A stretch of DNA of 64,000 bases. Source: Siphonodentalium dalli (taxonomy: Eukaryota > Mollusca > Scaphopoda > Gadilida > Siphonodentaliidae). The stretch spans positions 194,687,887 to 194,751,886 of the forward strand of contig CP136062.1 in the NCBI GenBank assembly GCA_032622095.1, written 5' to 3'. The notes below the pieces were generated by a model, which searched no databases, had not been told where the DNA came from, and worked only from the letters and a program-made list of their open reading frames with translations. Positions 34,515-46,862 of the stretch are shown piece by piece; positions within the stretch are counted from its first letter, which is position 1, and each line of letters begins with the position of its first letter. A program made the position numbers and the translations under genes.

Positions 34515-37145
34515 ACATTTTAGTTTGAATTCTGTTGCATCCTGGGAGCCAAAACGGGGGTGGTTTTCTATTATTTCAGCTGTTTTCTATTTCTCTATGG
34601 GCATCCTCTGAGACACAGACGTTTAAAATGGTGATGAATTATAGTATTTTAATCATATTTTATGTCATAGATTGTTATTAAAACCATATATCAAGGCAGT
34701 ATAAAAAAAATAATCAGTGACGCGAAAATTAAGTGGGGTCTTTAAGTAACCAAGTTTCACGAGTACATACAGTACATAAAGAGTGTGCGATAAGCAAAAC
34801 ACTCAACACCCGGGGTGTCCAACTGAGCCCATTGTGGATTACTAGGATTCATCGTGATTTTTTTTCACGGTGATCCACAGTGACTTGCGTGGAGCGGATT
34901 AATATTAATCAGCAGAAAATTGTATAGACTGAGCAGTCATACTTCGAGCTTCGTCTCATGTTTGTATTACTGTGTAAATATGCCGATAATTCAGGGTCAT
35001 AATCAATTGTTTTCAATCAGAATATAATTTAAGAGGCCACACTATTTACTCGAGCATGTTATATCCATTTCCGGAATCTGAGCCAGATCTCCGTCACTCC
35101 CCGGAAAAGTAAAGGACGGGAACTTCCGTCTTCCACGTATAAACACGCCAATTATAATTATGTTTGATCCTATTAGTGTTTATGCTATGCGAATGCGTTC
35201 ATGATATTCCGTTTGTTCTAATTAAAGTGATGTGAAACACTCCGTTATATACATGGAGAATAATCTTGTTCATAGTTGTTATTTTTACAAATATTATATC
35301 CAAATTGACGGCACACACCGCCATTATTATATATTAATTAAATGCAGTGACTCTCGATGACAAAATATTTGTCGCTAGTTCATCACCGATAGATGCGTCC
35401 CGAACCGAGTAGTACATATTTACATTTGAGCGTAGTTCAGACGATGTTTTCTATGGAGTGGTGCGGTCGATTTGCTTGAGATTTTCGGCCATGTTAGTAG
35501 AATGGTATATTCCCCCAGTTAGCATAGCGCCTGAATACTAACTTATCAGTTTCATGCCCCAAACAAGTACATAATATGTCTTTAAGCGTCAGCTGCAAAA
35601 ATCTGCAAAGGCTTTTAAATGGCGGAACACAATCTTTATATGTATTTACCCATTTTACTAGTTATTGTAGAATTTGAGTATACGTCCGTATTTGAGTATA
35701 TACACACCAACCCGCCTCACCACCACATGTATGTGGTCAGCGGTAATCCCAGATCCAACGGACAGGACAGGCCGGTGTATATGACCATGCAGCCACTACC
35801 ACGACTATTAAGGATTAGATATAAAGGTTTTGATGGCCATATATCGACTTTCAAAAGAGGAAGTTTTAAAACGTATTGAATTTTTGTCAGCCTAAATATC
35901 CAATTATCGCCTGCTATAAAGAGATACAAACATTATTTTTTAGATTCTTTTTTCAGAGGTGATACATTCTGTGACTTAAATCGGGGTTTCTTCCCAGATA
36001 TATTGCGTACCCATATAAGTAAAGTAGTTTATTTCTTATTGATCATTATGTAGCCTTGTCACAAGAACTTGTCAAAAGCGATACATGTACATTACTTTGT
36101 TTGATCTCATCGCTGGACGAATTTTGGCTCGCTGATGGGCAATTACGTAACCCACCGATGCACCTCACAATAAAATAAGGGGCTGCAGAATGCGGTCACA
36201 CCACTTCCAGCTGTACAGCCATGCCAACATGTGTGGATTTGATTCAAAGAGTAAATTTGGTAGCTATCTCATATAACCCTTGTGTTGGTCAGATAATTAC
36301 ACACGCTGTGTTAAACGCTCGCACCATCTGGTGTTTTAATTATGTGGGTCATACATCGGACCCAGTGAACTTTCCCATAGCTTTAATTTATGTATGGCCA
36401 TGAAGTTGTTTGCGCTGCAACCGCTGTATCTATAAAAGAGGTTTCGCAAAATCACTTTTACAAATAAAGGTTAGAAATAATTGATCAATCTTACATGATG
36501 GCGGCATCCCATTACTTGTATAGACATAGGCATAGTTTATTGCACAAGTGATCGCTATGCAAGTATAGTATACGGGAAGCAATAAAGAACAAGAAGTGAA
36601 GAAAAATCAAATGTCAATTTAACATAATGAGGACATTTTTGTTAATGTAGAAGGTGAACATGTAAATAAGCTATCCGTAAGGTGACTATATGCTTCTTTT
36701 AATTGTGTTTATCGATGTGTACATCATAATCATGTAAAATGTTCATTGTCTGATCTATTGGGTACTCTCTATGAAAGTACACAGTGTTTTATTTAAAATC
36801 ATTTGAGTTTAATAATTTTTTTAATTTCAGTTCATCATGGTATCCACAAAACGTTGGCCAAATCGTCTTTGAATACTTAAATAAAATGCATCGGAGTGAG
36901 CCTCAGTGAGGTATATGCAGAGCAGTGCAGTAAGACATGCACTTCATCTATATGAAATCCAAATCAATGAAGTTTGCCTCTCGATTGCATCAGCATTTGG
37001 TTTTCCTAACTATTCGCCCAATCCGTATTTTACAGTTTTACACAAATAGATTATAGCTATGACTCCTTCGCGATGATGAAATATATTTTAATGTATTATG
37101 GCTGTTACGTCCAGGACCGCCGCCCCATGAAATTCTAACTGTCAA
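34515..37145. other. Intron 1: sparse dispersed repeats, no gene
   Basis: 35320-35500 is the inverted counterpart of 17640-17810. TATCGACTTTCAAAAGAGGAAG near 35845 matches 20555. The 86-codon frame at 35619-35879 runs into that repeat and is not a gene. Confidence 0.5.
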
Positions 37146-37181
37146 CTCTCTCTCTCTCTCTCTCGCTCTCCTCCCTCCCTA

Positions 37182-37256
<75 letters not shown>
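37146..37256. repeat. (CT)n microsatellite
   Basis: About 110 bp of nearly pure CT with a few CCT/TAT interruptions. It is followed by a common dispersed word (CCCAGACCACTGAACCGA..ACCAAATTTGG), with relatives near 38550 (inverse) and 41690. Confidence 0.97.
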
Positions 37257-37474
37257 ACACCATACCACATCTGCCAATATGGAATCTGTCTGTGTGTTTG
37301 AATTTTTATCCCAGACCACTGAACCGAGTTGAACCAAATTTGGTGAGGTGGTGACTCGGAGTGACTCGGGGTGACTCGGGGTATCTTAGCGGAGGTTATT
37401 ACGGCGTCAGTTTTCAAAAGTTTGATCTACAAAAAATTAATTAAATAAATAATTGCTTTTAAAAATAAGCTCAC

Positions 37475-37740
37475 AATGGGATTATTTCAGAATCAAATAA
37501 GTTCAATATGAACCTATGTTAATATTTAGGTCCAATGTGAACATATTTGCAACGAGGATATGTTACAGCACCTGATGTACGCTGTTTATAATATGTTTCA
37601 CTTTGGCCCGCACCAGCCAACGGAATAACAGGTATAAGTCCCCCATGGGCTTATTCCAGAATGAAATAAGTCCAATATGAACCAATTTAAATATTTAGGT
37701 CCAATATGAACCTCTTTGCAAGATGATTTGGGAGCCTGAT
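37475..37740 (+). repeat. Tandem duplication, ~175-bp period
   Basis: GGGATTATTTCAGAATCAAATAAG..CAATATGAACC..ATATTTAGGTCCAAT occurs at 37479 and again at 37648, moderately diverged. Confidence 0.7.
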
Positions 37741-39094
37741 TTGGGAGCCTGATATACTGTTTACATCAAAACTATATTAGTAATGTCGAGAGATCATGCT
37801 TATATATTTTTCTTGATTTTATTCTGATGTAAATTTAAATTAAAGGTATAACATAATCGTATTTCGTCATCACGTGTATATATACTTTCCGATTGCAATT
37901 AATTGCGGTAGCAATGACAAGCAGGGCGTTAAATAACTTAAAGTAGTGTGGTTAAGGCACGTCATTGTTAAAGTGGTTAAGGAACGTCGGTCATTGTTGG
38001 TAATATAAGTGTATATGGGCTGGAGAGTACCATGCAGACACAATGAAACTAAGAGTGTGTCTATACATAGATGTATCATTCGTATCGATAGAGTATGCAT
38101 CGAGTTTTGACTATACAGTATATGAAAAGTTATAGATCATGCCATGATTCTCTATACTCTGGCTACGCGTCCGTTGAGATCATATTCCACCCGTTCAAAA
38201 CATGGAAACCTTTTTGATGTTCTGACGTATTCTGGCGCGGAACTTTATAACTTTGAACAGACAAAGCACGGACCATATTTCTTTTTTAATATAACTGGTC
38301 CCGAATAGTCTGTTTCCAGAGTGGACTTATAACCGTTATTCCGTTGGATGGCGCGGGCCACAGTGAAAACACACTATAAAGAGCGCACATCTGGTGCTGC
38401 AACATATCATCGTGCAAATACACACGTACAGGTTCATGTTGGACCTAAATTTTTATTTTTTTTATTTATTAAATTAATTTTTTTTTAAATCATTATCTTG
38501 ATAAACAAGCGCCGTTATAGCCTCCGGCAGGGTACCCCAAGTCACCACACCTAATTTGGTTGACATCGGTTCAGGGGTCTGGGAGAAAAATTCAAACAGA
38601 CAAACAGACAGATCCTACTCTTTGGTTGTTTATAGATTAGGCGCTGGTGAATGACGCCATGTATTTTTTTTATATCCATCAGTTATTTTTCAAAGATCGC
38701 AGATATGGAATTTGGAGAAACTGGCACATGTCTTCCGGTTAGCAACTGTGAGGAGATTGCTAAAGTGCGGAATCGGCAATAGGAAGAATTCCCATGTGAT
38801 TTAGACCTATTAGATTCATTTAGACCAATTTTGTTGTTTAGCTTAATGAAAACACTGGAAGATGTCATGGCACGGTATATGACGTCGTTTACGTAATTTT
38901 GACATTGCGGGCCAGAAACCAGATACGATTGCACAATCCATGACAAGTATTGTCGTGTCATCTCCACAGGACCACTGTATTGTGTTACATAAATTATTCT
39001 TAGCGTTATGTCGTCGATAATAAAAGAAAATTCGAGGCGCAGCGTGTGTGGTTGCTCCACTATACGAGTCACGTATGCTTCATATTAAATACTA

Positions 39095-39270
39095 ACAAGT
39101 TTTAACAGTCTTGTGATTTCTGGAGTGAAATAGAGCGGAGAGTTTATAAGTGTTGGGTTTAGATATTTTATTCTAAGTTCATTAAATTCCCTACATCTCA
39201 GTACCATGTGGTATTCATCGCCGATTTCAAGATTGCATATTCGGTCGGAATAATCCGTATATAATGGCGT
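39095..39270 (-). pseudogene. LINE C-terminal scrap
   Basis: The minus strand reads RICNLEIGDEYHMVLRC..FNELRIKYL. This is the cysteine/histidine tail seen at the C-terminus of many invertebrate non-LTR retrotransposon polyproteins (IGDEYH...C...R..Y). Frame is lost on either side. The flanking 38683-39072 frame is not recognisably part of it. Confidence 0.6.
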
Positions 39271-39423
39271 ATTTAACTATTTATCCAAGCGCCGTGTTCT
39301 GTATATAGGGAGTTAGTGGTTTCGTGTGCGGAAAGCCATAATACTGATATGTATTTCTCTCGTATGGTTTATAATCCGGTAAAATGTGAGTTTGCTTGAT
39401 TTCGAGTTTGTTGACCACCATTC

Positions 39424-39900
39424 TTAAAGGTACTCAATCCGTAAAGAGGGTCCCCATCTCAACAGATTCCAACAACAACAATCCGATCAGAGGGTCCTAT
39501 ATTACTATTTCTTTGGCTTTGGGGGTAAAACATATCTGATTCGAGTCGAGGAACCCATCAATCAAAGCTCAGAGTTATTAGATATTGATTTTTGAAATTT
39601 GTTATGTTCTCGAGATGAGTACTAATAACTGCCGTAATCTGCTCTGGATGTGTACTCCAAATCTATTCAAACAGACAAGGATGGATAACTCTAAAATCAA
39701 CTGGTAATTTTAACGCAATTTTGACTGAGTTCTGGGCCAGATAGTATTCCCGATAATGAAAAATAATAGATTTCTAAAATCGATATCTAACAAATATGAG
39801 CTTTGATGGGTGACTTCCTCGACTCGAATCAAATATTTTTGACCCCCGAAGCCATTGAAATAGTAATTGAGAGGAGTTTTATCGGATTGAGTACCTTTAA
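39424..39900 (+). mobile_element. TTAA-flanked MITE, GGTACTCAATCCG family (intact ends)
   Basis: TTAA|AGGTACTCAATCCGTAAAG at left; ATCGGATTGAGTACCT|TTAA at right. 477 bp. The interior carries GAGTCGAGGAACCCATCAAT and its inverse GATGGGTGACTTCCTCGACTC, so it is partly foldback. Second copy at 13792-14213. Confidence 0.9.
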
Positions 39901-39909
39901 TTGTATGTA

Positions 39910-40046
39910 CAGTAATGCCCTAAATAATCGACTCCTTAACCACAGCAGAATTATGGGTAATTTTTCAGGATTTAGTCGGAAATATGGCTTGTTGCCATTC
40001 ATCGGAAAGCTCTCAGTTAAGGAGTCGATTATTTAGGGCATTACTG
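39910..40046. mobile_element. 137-bp mariner-like MITE with perfect 31-bp TIRs
   Basis: CAGTAATGCCCTAAATAATC.. is perfectly mirrored over 31 bp by the right end. TA flanks both sides (39908-39909, 40047-40048). CAGT ends with a TA duplication fit Tc1/mariner. It lies 10 bp from the TTAA MITE at 39424-39900. Its core (ATGGGTAATTTTTCAGGATT..) recurs at 29853 and 47257. Confidence 0.9.
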
Positions 40047-40848
40047 TACATGTCACGTCGTTTACCAGTAAGTGTGTTATTGAAGCTTTTCGAGCGTGTA
40101 TAGTACTCGTTGTTGGTCCAGATACTATACTCATACCAGTCTGATAAATATACAGACTCCATGTCACTACCCTTCATCTACTTTCGTAAGTTGATTGAAA
40201 TGAAACACGGTCTAATTGTATTAGACTGTACTCATACCTAAGCAGTTAAGGGTGTCACGAATACCAATAATAAATAAGTTATTTATTAAACACATTATCA
40301 CAATATAAAAAAAATACATAACAAGTACTACAAAGAAGTAGATATTCGTGTTCATGTGGAAATTTGAAAACAATTATAATCCTCATCCTGCATGTCACTC
40401 CACCAATATTTTAAGTATAATTCCGAGCCATGCCCATACACCAACTGTATTCCACTAATTTATCGATCTATATGCTAATCCTCGGACATGACGACTATAG
40501 CTTGAACTTAAGTTTAGCTCGTAGCTTAAAGATTACACCAATTTGTAGCTTTAGATTCCTGAATTAATTACTTAACCCCGTGTGAACTTGCACACTGCCC
40601 AATCCGCTCGCCGCCTATTAGGGCAAATAGTGGCTATCAGAGTCTCATAGTCTATCAGTGTCTCACATAGGTCTATCGATGTTTGTTTTTTTGTCCATTT
40701 CGACGAAGTTTGCATGGGACTCGCCGACACCTACATGGTATATGTCGACTGTTCCAAATGTGGGCAATATTTCAATAATATTCTATCAATTCGTGATTGT
40801 GATTTCTCGAAATAGACACACACAAAAACATGACATGGAACACTGATA

Positions 40849-41178
40849 CACCACTGGTCAAGTGGTCCTGCTAACATGCGATGATGTTGGTGGTCCTGCT
40901 GAATTGCTATGATGCGGGTAGGGCAAACTTATGCCGTTACGAAACAGTACTGTTATTTTTTTCTAAAGTTGTCATTTTCGCGGTGTTTGGCTAATCCGAG
41001 CGATTTAAGAAAAAAAAACCAGTAGGTGTATGAAACATTCAAGAACATATATAGACGAAATAAAAAAATATAACGGTATTTTTTGTTAACAGCATCAGTT
41101 TGCCATAACAGCATCATAGCAATTTAGCAGGACCCAACCTCATCGTAGCACATTAGCAGGACCACTTGACCAGGGGTG
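40849..41178. mobile_element. MITE with ~65-bp TIRs and TGATA flanks
   Basis: The left end CACCACTGGTCAAGTGGTCCTGCTAA..TTGCTATGATGC is mirrored by GCATCATAGCAATTTAGCAGG..CACTTGACCAGGGGTG. TGATA flanks both sides (40844-40848, 41179-41183). The interior TTTGGCTAATCCGAGCGATT matches fragments at 21055-21175 and 28935-29110. Confidence 0.85.
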
Positions 41179-41497
41179 TGATAAGCTTTTGTTTGCAGGA
41201 ATAGTCAGTTGGGCATGCAGTGTGAACTTGTACGGTCCTTTGTGTGTGATATTTACGAGTGCAACGGGGTCATGCAATGATAACTGATTGTATCGGCAGT
41301 GGAATACATGCTCAGATGGAATACGCTCGACAGTCGCCAAATATTATTTGATGTCAAAATGGACGGAGGTACAGGCTCAGTATGATGTGTTGATTGATTC
41401 AAATGCATGATATGTGCGTGAACAAGTTACCAGTTCTTATCGAAATGGCGTCCATTGGTTGAATGTGTAGGTATATGCGCGTGGATTATATAAGCGA

Positions 41498-41595
41498 CGC
41501 GCCCCATGCTATGGGCGACTCGCATATATAAGATATTGTATAGGCAAGCGGGTTTTTCGCTAAATTTGAGGAAGCTCCAGTCATGAAAGGGTTAA
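41498..41595 (-). mobile_element. Half of a TTAA hairpin MITE
   Basis: One arm (GGGCGACTCGCATATATAAG) and the terminus GGAAGCTCCAGTCATGAAAGGG|TTAA remain. The other half is missing. CATGAC-end subfamily, as at 471 and 42513. Confidence 0.7.
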
Positions 41596-42512
41596 CCCAC
41601 GATCAGTTATGTTATGCACAGAAGCAGGTATCTTGATGCCGGTAATCTCCACACGTATAAAAAGTAGGAAATGTCTGTCCCTTCCTTATTTCCTCTCAGA
41701 CCCCTGGACCGATTTCAACCAAATTTGGATTGGTGACAGAAGCTTATATTTAAAACCTATATTATACAACTTGCAGTGGTACATACATGTATATGTCATA
41801 TATAGTTAAGCCTCAAACGAAGCGCAGTAATTACTCTCTTCATCTATTTTCCGGAGATAATAGCCTGCCGACATACATGAAATTCCTATATATACGAACA
41901 GTATATATACTCCGGAAAGACTTACCAGGCTTAAAGTGACACTTGTACCTCGTTCGTGGTTCGTTAATTTGCGTGTGGAACAAGGAGATACATTTTACGG
42001 AAGCGATGGTTTATAATAGCGGATACAGGAATCAAACACTCAACCAGACGCGCGAAGGGAATAATACACACACACACATGCATATAAATGTACTTATATG
42101 TTAACTATATACCCGCGAATATCATGCATATATGTAATTATAGTATATCCATATATTATAGATGTTCAGTTTGTAGAATGTGACTTGTAGCTCGTATATA
42201 ATGTGAAATGGTGGATGGCAACATATGATATATACTGGTAGCGAAATGAATCGGAGATCACGCGAACAAGGAGCATATCGCAACATAAATTCGAGCAACA
42301 CGTTCGCAGTATAATAATGAGAATGCATGGTTGCAAAAGGGATAAGTCCGAAAAAGTGGAATTTAAAGAACGTGTGTCAATTGGTTGAGCTATAAGGTAA
42401 ATCATCATACATGTACATGCAGTCGATTATGTTATAACTAACTCGGACATATATCTCCCAAATCAGAATGATCCATGATGTATATAATTGGACATCAAGC
42501 GGAATATCTCTA

Positions 42513-42780
42513 TTAACCCTCTCATGACTGGAGCTTCCTGAAATTGTGCGAAATCCCTGTGCCAATGCATTCTCTTATACATGCGAGTCGCCCATAGGGC
42601 GCCTCCCATATATAAGAGAATTCATTAGCCTAACAATAATTACCTTGATCTTGTAAGCCAATGCATTTCTTATATATCCAAGGCTCTCTATCTGAGACTT
42701 TTAAATAATGTATAAGATAATGCTATGACACATGACCTTTTATGCTGCACCAGCGCAGCTCCCGTCATGAAAGTGCCCAA
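42513..42780 (+). mobile_element. TTAA hairpin MITE abutting the exon 1 splice donor
   Basis: TTAA at 42513-42516, then CCCTCTCATGACTGGAGCTTCC. Hairpin at about 42563-42630. A second, decayed hairpin (GCCAATGCATTTCTTATATA) follows. The right end CAGCTCCCGTCATGAAAGTG has lost its TTAA. It stops about 14 nt from the GTGAGT donor of SLC7 exon 1. Confidence 0.8.
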
Positions 42781-42798
42781 ACGTTTTCATGTACTCAC

Positions 42799-42999
42799 CG
42801 ATCCGACCTCGGCGACCACTCCTTTAGGCGAAATGAATATTCCTGATCCTATAATAGTCCCAACAATTATAGTGACACCATTAAACAGTGTGAGTTCCTG
42901 TTTAAGTTCGACAGTTTGTTCTACAACCACATCTTGTTTATCTACACTTGGATCATAATTGTTCACCACAAGCTTGTTTGTAGTTCGACCTCCTCCCAT
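42799..42999 (-). CDS. SLC7 LAT-type amino-acid transporter, exon 1 (start codon to TM1)
   Basis: First coding exon of a 12-TM amino-acid exchanger light chain. Known for the family: these proteins swap large neutral or cationic amino acids across the plasma membrane in a disulfide-linked pair with SLC3A2/4F2hc. Seen: 67 codons from an ATG in good context (CATCATGG), a roughly 35-residue polar N-tail, then TM1 with the family signature GTIIGSGIF at residues 48-55, where the unwound helix contacts substrate, followed by SPKGV. The exon stops after a complete codon at a consensus donor (GTGAGT, 42793-42798). Phase 0 joins it to exon 2 to give EVGS|VGLS, as in family members. A TTAA-family MITE ends about 14 nt past the donor. 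The LAT versus y+LAT paralogue is not decided. Confidence 0.9.
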
Positions 43000-43139
43000 G
43001 ATGGAGTCCGTGAATATAAACTATGTCCAGAATAAGAATAAAATTCGATGAGGTTTCTACCGTTATGTAGTGCACAACTAACACTGGTGCTGATGAAAGG
43101 TAAAACCACGTGTTAAACTGTCCGATGAAGCGACTTGTT

Positions 43140-43215
43140 TACGAACACACCGGGCTTTCCATTCAAACGCGCTCGTTATATACACGCCGGCCGGCTCGCG
43201 AAAACGCGCATTAAT
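43140..43215 (-). promoter_or_regulatory. Candidate promoter of the SLC7 transporter
   Basis: About 140-215 bp upstream of the start codon the sequence turns locally CpG-rich (CGCGC, GCCGGCCGG, GCTCGCG) in otherwise AT-rich, CpG-poor surroundings. On the minus strand it holds TATATAA (43176-43182), which would place initiation near 43148 and give a 5' UTR of about 150 nt. Position and composition fit a core promoter, but no transcript evidence is available here and a non-coding first exon farther upstream cannot be excluded. Confidence 0.35.
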
Positions 43216-43219
43216 AAGC

Positions 43220-44440
43220 TAATCCAACCGTTCAAAAGCTACACATGCTTCGGTAAAAGGAGTAATTATCATTCTATGAAGATATCACAGAAGATTCGAG
43301 CCGTCTATTTGAATGAATGTACGCACGCGACCAAAAAATCGAAGCATTTTATTGATTATACTTTAGCACAACAACAGAAGAATGATGCAATGTGCAGGAT
43401 CTACGGCAGGCCGTTTCGTTATTAATTTCTAACCGACCAGCGCTGCTTATCCGCAAGTGTTGCAGGGAAGTAACAAACTATTGATAATTAAGTCATATAA
43501 AGGTAACAGCTGTCAATAAGATATAGTGGTTATCGACTTTCAATTTTGTTTCAACTGCATATGGTTTGGGGGCTTAAAACAGGGATTTCGTCTGACTGTT
43601 GTGTAAAATGGGCATTCCATAAGGAAATTATATTCTGTATTAGAAAATAATCCGTGGAAGGGGAATAACTATATCTCTTAGTTGTGAATTATGATGCGTT
43701 CTGTCTAAATAACGGGGGGAAATTCTTGGTGTGAATATACGAGAATCTCTGTCACTTGGTGGACACTCCTTTGCCACAGCTGCTCCGTATATTCCGGTAG
43801 AATATATATATTTTTGGTTCCTCTCACAAATGGTATATATTAAATATGGAATATATATTGCACATAATGTGATATGGGCATTCGAAAATTACGTGGGCCT
43901 TTAACTATAGGGTATACTGGGAAATAAAACAAATTGTACTGGATCTGTCATCTAGATCTGTGCGATGTACTGCGATTATATTAAGTGATAAAAGTAACAG
44001 CTGCGTGTTAGTATACAAGTATAGTACGAATATTTGATGGCATGGAATGAAGCGACGGATGAAACAGTGCCACGTGGAATTCAGAAACGCATCATGGTCA
44101 GCGAGGTTCTATCTGTTTCCAATTAAATTCACTTAATATATGAGGCACTGCGTAATAATAAATTTTGTAGTCAAAGAAATAAAAGTGCGCATGTACACGG
44201 TTGTGTTAGCCCATAGAACTTGATGATAGAAGACTACCAGACCCACACGTGACACTGTGGAAACACACGTGATGCAGATATTACGTCTCTGACACAAACT
44301 CGTGTTTGTATTATCACACAGGGATTGTGGAGGCTTACAAAACAGTGGGGTCATAATTTGGGGGCGGGGGTGTGGGTGTAGATAACTTATGGAGGTCGGA
44401 CAATCAGGAGAATATAATGGAACATGTACCGCACACAGCC
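43220..44440. other. Upstream of the SLC7 start: no feature beyond candidate promoter
   Basis: About 1.2 kb of 5' flank. A 96-codon plus-strand frame at 43135-43425 crosses the candidate promoter and matches no family I know. Distal control elements cannot be recognised by eye. Confidence 0.4.
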
Positions 44441-44525
44441 CCCTGGGGAAAATTACTAAAATACCAATATAGATTATACCAGTGGTATAGTCTATATTGG
44501 TATTTTAGTAATTTCCCCCAGGGGC
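44441..44525. repeat. Inverted repeat, ~37-bp arms
   Basis: CCCCTGGGGAAAATTACTAAA..CCAATATAGATTATACCA is mirrored by TGGTATAGTCTATATTGG..TTTAGTAATTTCCCCCAGGGG around a short loop. A strong hairpin with one or two mismatches. Confidence 0.85.
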
Positions 44526-45154
44526 CTGCATGTGGTACCGCATCAGTATTTCAGTACCGGCACATAGTCATCGGGATTACAATTGCATTGAACATAATTG
44601 TTATATGGGGTTTGGGATTTAACCCGGGGGGATTTGGAAGGGGCGGAACCCCTTCCCTACAACCCACTTTTGAATTTATTTAAAGTACATAACATGGTAC
44701 AACATAATCATGAAATGATGGATCAATGGATGAGAATGATGTTATTTTTTTTCTTTGGTTTCTTGTTTTACCTGTTTTCTGATGTAGTTGCTATTGTTGT
44801 TGTTGTTGTTGTTGTTGCTGGTTCAGGTTCGGAGGAGATGGCCATGGCTTGGAGAATTTCTGCTGATTCTCTTTCACGTTTTTCTGCCTGTTCTGCCAAG
44901 TATTTTCTTGCCGATGCCATCTCCTCCAACGCGAACTGAACGACCTCCGAGAGGCGGTCGCTGTTTATAGAACTGTTGTTGTTGTTGTTGCTGTTGGTCT
45001 CGGTGGAGGTAGAAGACTCCGGACAGGTCTATTCCGGAGTCATCGGGTTGAATGGTGAACCAATCTCCATCCCGGCAGCTGGCTGGATCTCATCAGTCAG
45101 CATTCCAGTGGGGGAGAGGTGGTCTGGGCGTCTCTCAGACCTCTCCCGAGCTGG

Positions 45155-45802
45155 TGTCAGAGTGCTAATTTTTGGACAATTATTACCTTGTTTATCTACA
45201 TTGATTTTGCCGATATTCGTTTCTATAGTATTCGCGTTAGGTTCGTTTCTTTGTTAGATTAGGCTTTCTCGAAATTACAACATCTCTTTGTATTAATCAG
45301 CTGGCTATTCTTATGCAACTTGTTAATTCCTGCCCAAGCATGTGCTCGTTAATTACCATTCATCGCACGTATTCTTAGCTTTACTTTTAATAATAACTTA
45401 TTTGTCGAACTGTTAATGCCATTGTGGTGATCGGATAATTTATAATACAAATCTGTTAATCTAATCATGCATCATCAATTCACACCTGTTCATGCTTTGT
45501 ATATAAGAATTTGTAATACTGTGCTCTTCAGCGGCACTATATCACTCAACCGTGGGTTGTAGGAGAGGGCTTACAGCCCTTTCAAATCTTCCCGGGGGGA
45601 TCTTCCCAAACCCAAACTCCAAACTCAGTCGATATGGCAGTCTATGTTTTGGAATTCCAATATTCAGTCACGTTTCACCTATTACAACTGGAGGTCCAAT
45701 TGTTTGGTGGATTCCAACTATACCGTATATTTGTATTGTGTAAATAAATGCCAATTCCCCAGAAAGACTCAATCTTGATTCAACCCGAAATCAGCTCTAT
45801 CA
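45155..45802. mobile_element. Solo LTR, 648 bp
   Basis: Starts TGTCAG and ends CTATCA (TG..CA ends). CTGG flanks both sides (5-6 bp with one mismatch: AGCTGG/AACTGG). Arm B shows the uninterrupted site at 47941-47955, which is direct evidence for insertion. In plus orientation it contains TATATAAG (near 45500) and AATAAA (45743-45748), as expected for an LTR's promoter and polyadenylation signal. No internal retroviral or retrotransposon genes remain, so it probably arose by LTR-LTR recombination. Confidence 0.85.
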
Positions 45803-46862
45803 AACTGGACTACCGGTAGCATCTTCGGTGGTGCACAGGCGACCACCAGTCTTCGCGGCCGAGTGGGAGGAGGCAGTCGGCCGATCCACAGCTGCCCTAT
45901 TCTTACTCCACTCAGCCCTCCAAGCTGCGTCCCTGTGTCGACGTGAAGGGGTCTTCTTCCTCCTCGTCCCTGCTCCGGTGGTCACATTTCTGCCGACGCT
46001 CTTGAGCTCCTGCATGGTGGTGTCCAGCTGATGAAGTCCTGTACTCCACGGATAGAGTTACGAAGCCACCCTTAGCCTGGTGAAGATTCCAGCTAAGGGT
46101 GTCCACAACGCATAGTCTACCCAAGGCCGCTAACAAAACGAGGGGATTAATTGCATTGAACATAAAAGCAAGTGCAAATAATGTCCGAACAGAAGTATAT
46201 AACCCTTAAATATATAAGAGAATGAACCGTCACAGGTCATGAAATGGTTAACGCGTGTGTCATAACTATTTTGATCCTCGGAAATGGGACCGGGATGTAA
46301 TAAAAGCGAGAACAATAATTTCAGACGAATGTAAAAACCCAGCACGCCAATTGGAAAATGATTGCGACAATGTATATAGGCGCAAATTACAGATACTACC
46401 ACTATACAGTCTCGACCATATGACCCTGCCAAACATTAGTCACAGTAACAGCAAATCCAAATAATTTATAAATAATACTTATATTACAAATTATATGTAA
46501 TTTATATCTGTTCCTTGTGACATGTGGCACGTCACCCCCCCCCCCCACACACACACTTTTCTCACAAATTATGGATATTATAATAGTAGTGTAATTACTT
46601 CCAAAATTTTGAATCTACATCGCCTCCAATTGCAATTTTGACTGCCAGCACCTCAAAAGTGCACCAAATTGCACCCATTTTCAGCCCCTCCCATGAGCCC
46701 CCATAGCATGCTCGGATGTGTGGCACTAATCTTTAAATCGTGGCTACGGATATGGATCACATTAGTATATGTTGACACCAGTTCTCTCTCTAAAAAAAAA
46801 GAAGGTCATTCAAGTAATAGTATTTACGAAAATCTTATTCCAATTTTTCTTCAGCATGGAAC

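Noticed and set aside
37142-37417. Arg/Glu-rich reverse frame
   Set aside because: Translation of the CT microsatellite.
38683-39072. 129-codon minus-strand frame
   Set aside because: Next to a LINE scrap but without recognisable LINE motifs; composition like translated AT-rich DNA.
43135-43425. 96-codon plus-strand gene divergent from SLC7
   Set aside because: It overlaps the candidate promoter, has no family resemblance, and lacks its own promoter or splice context.
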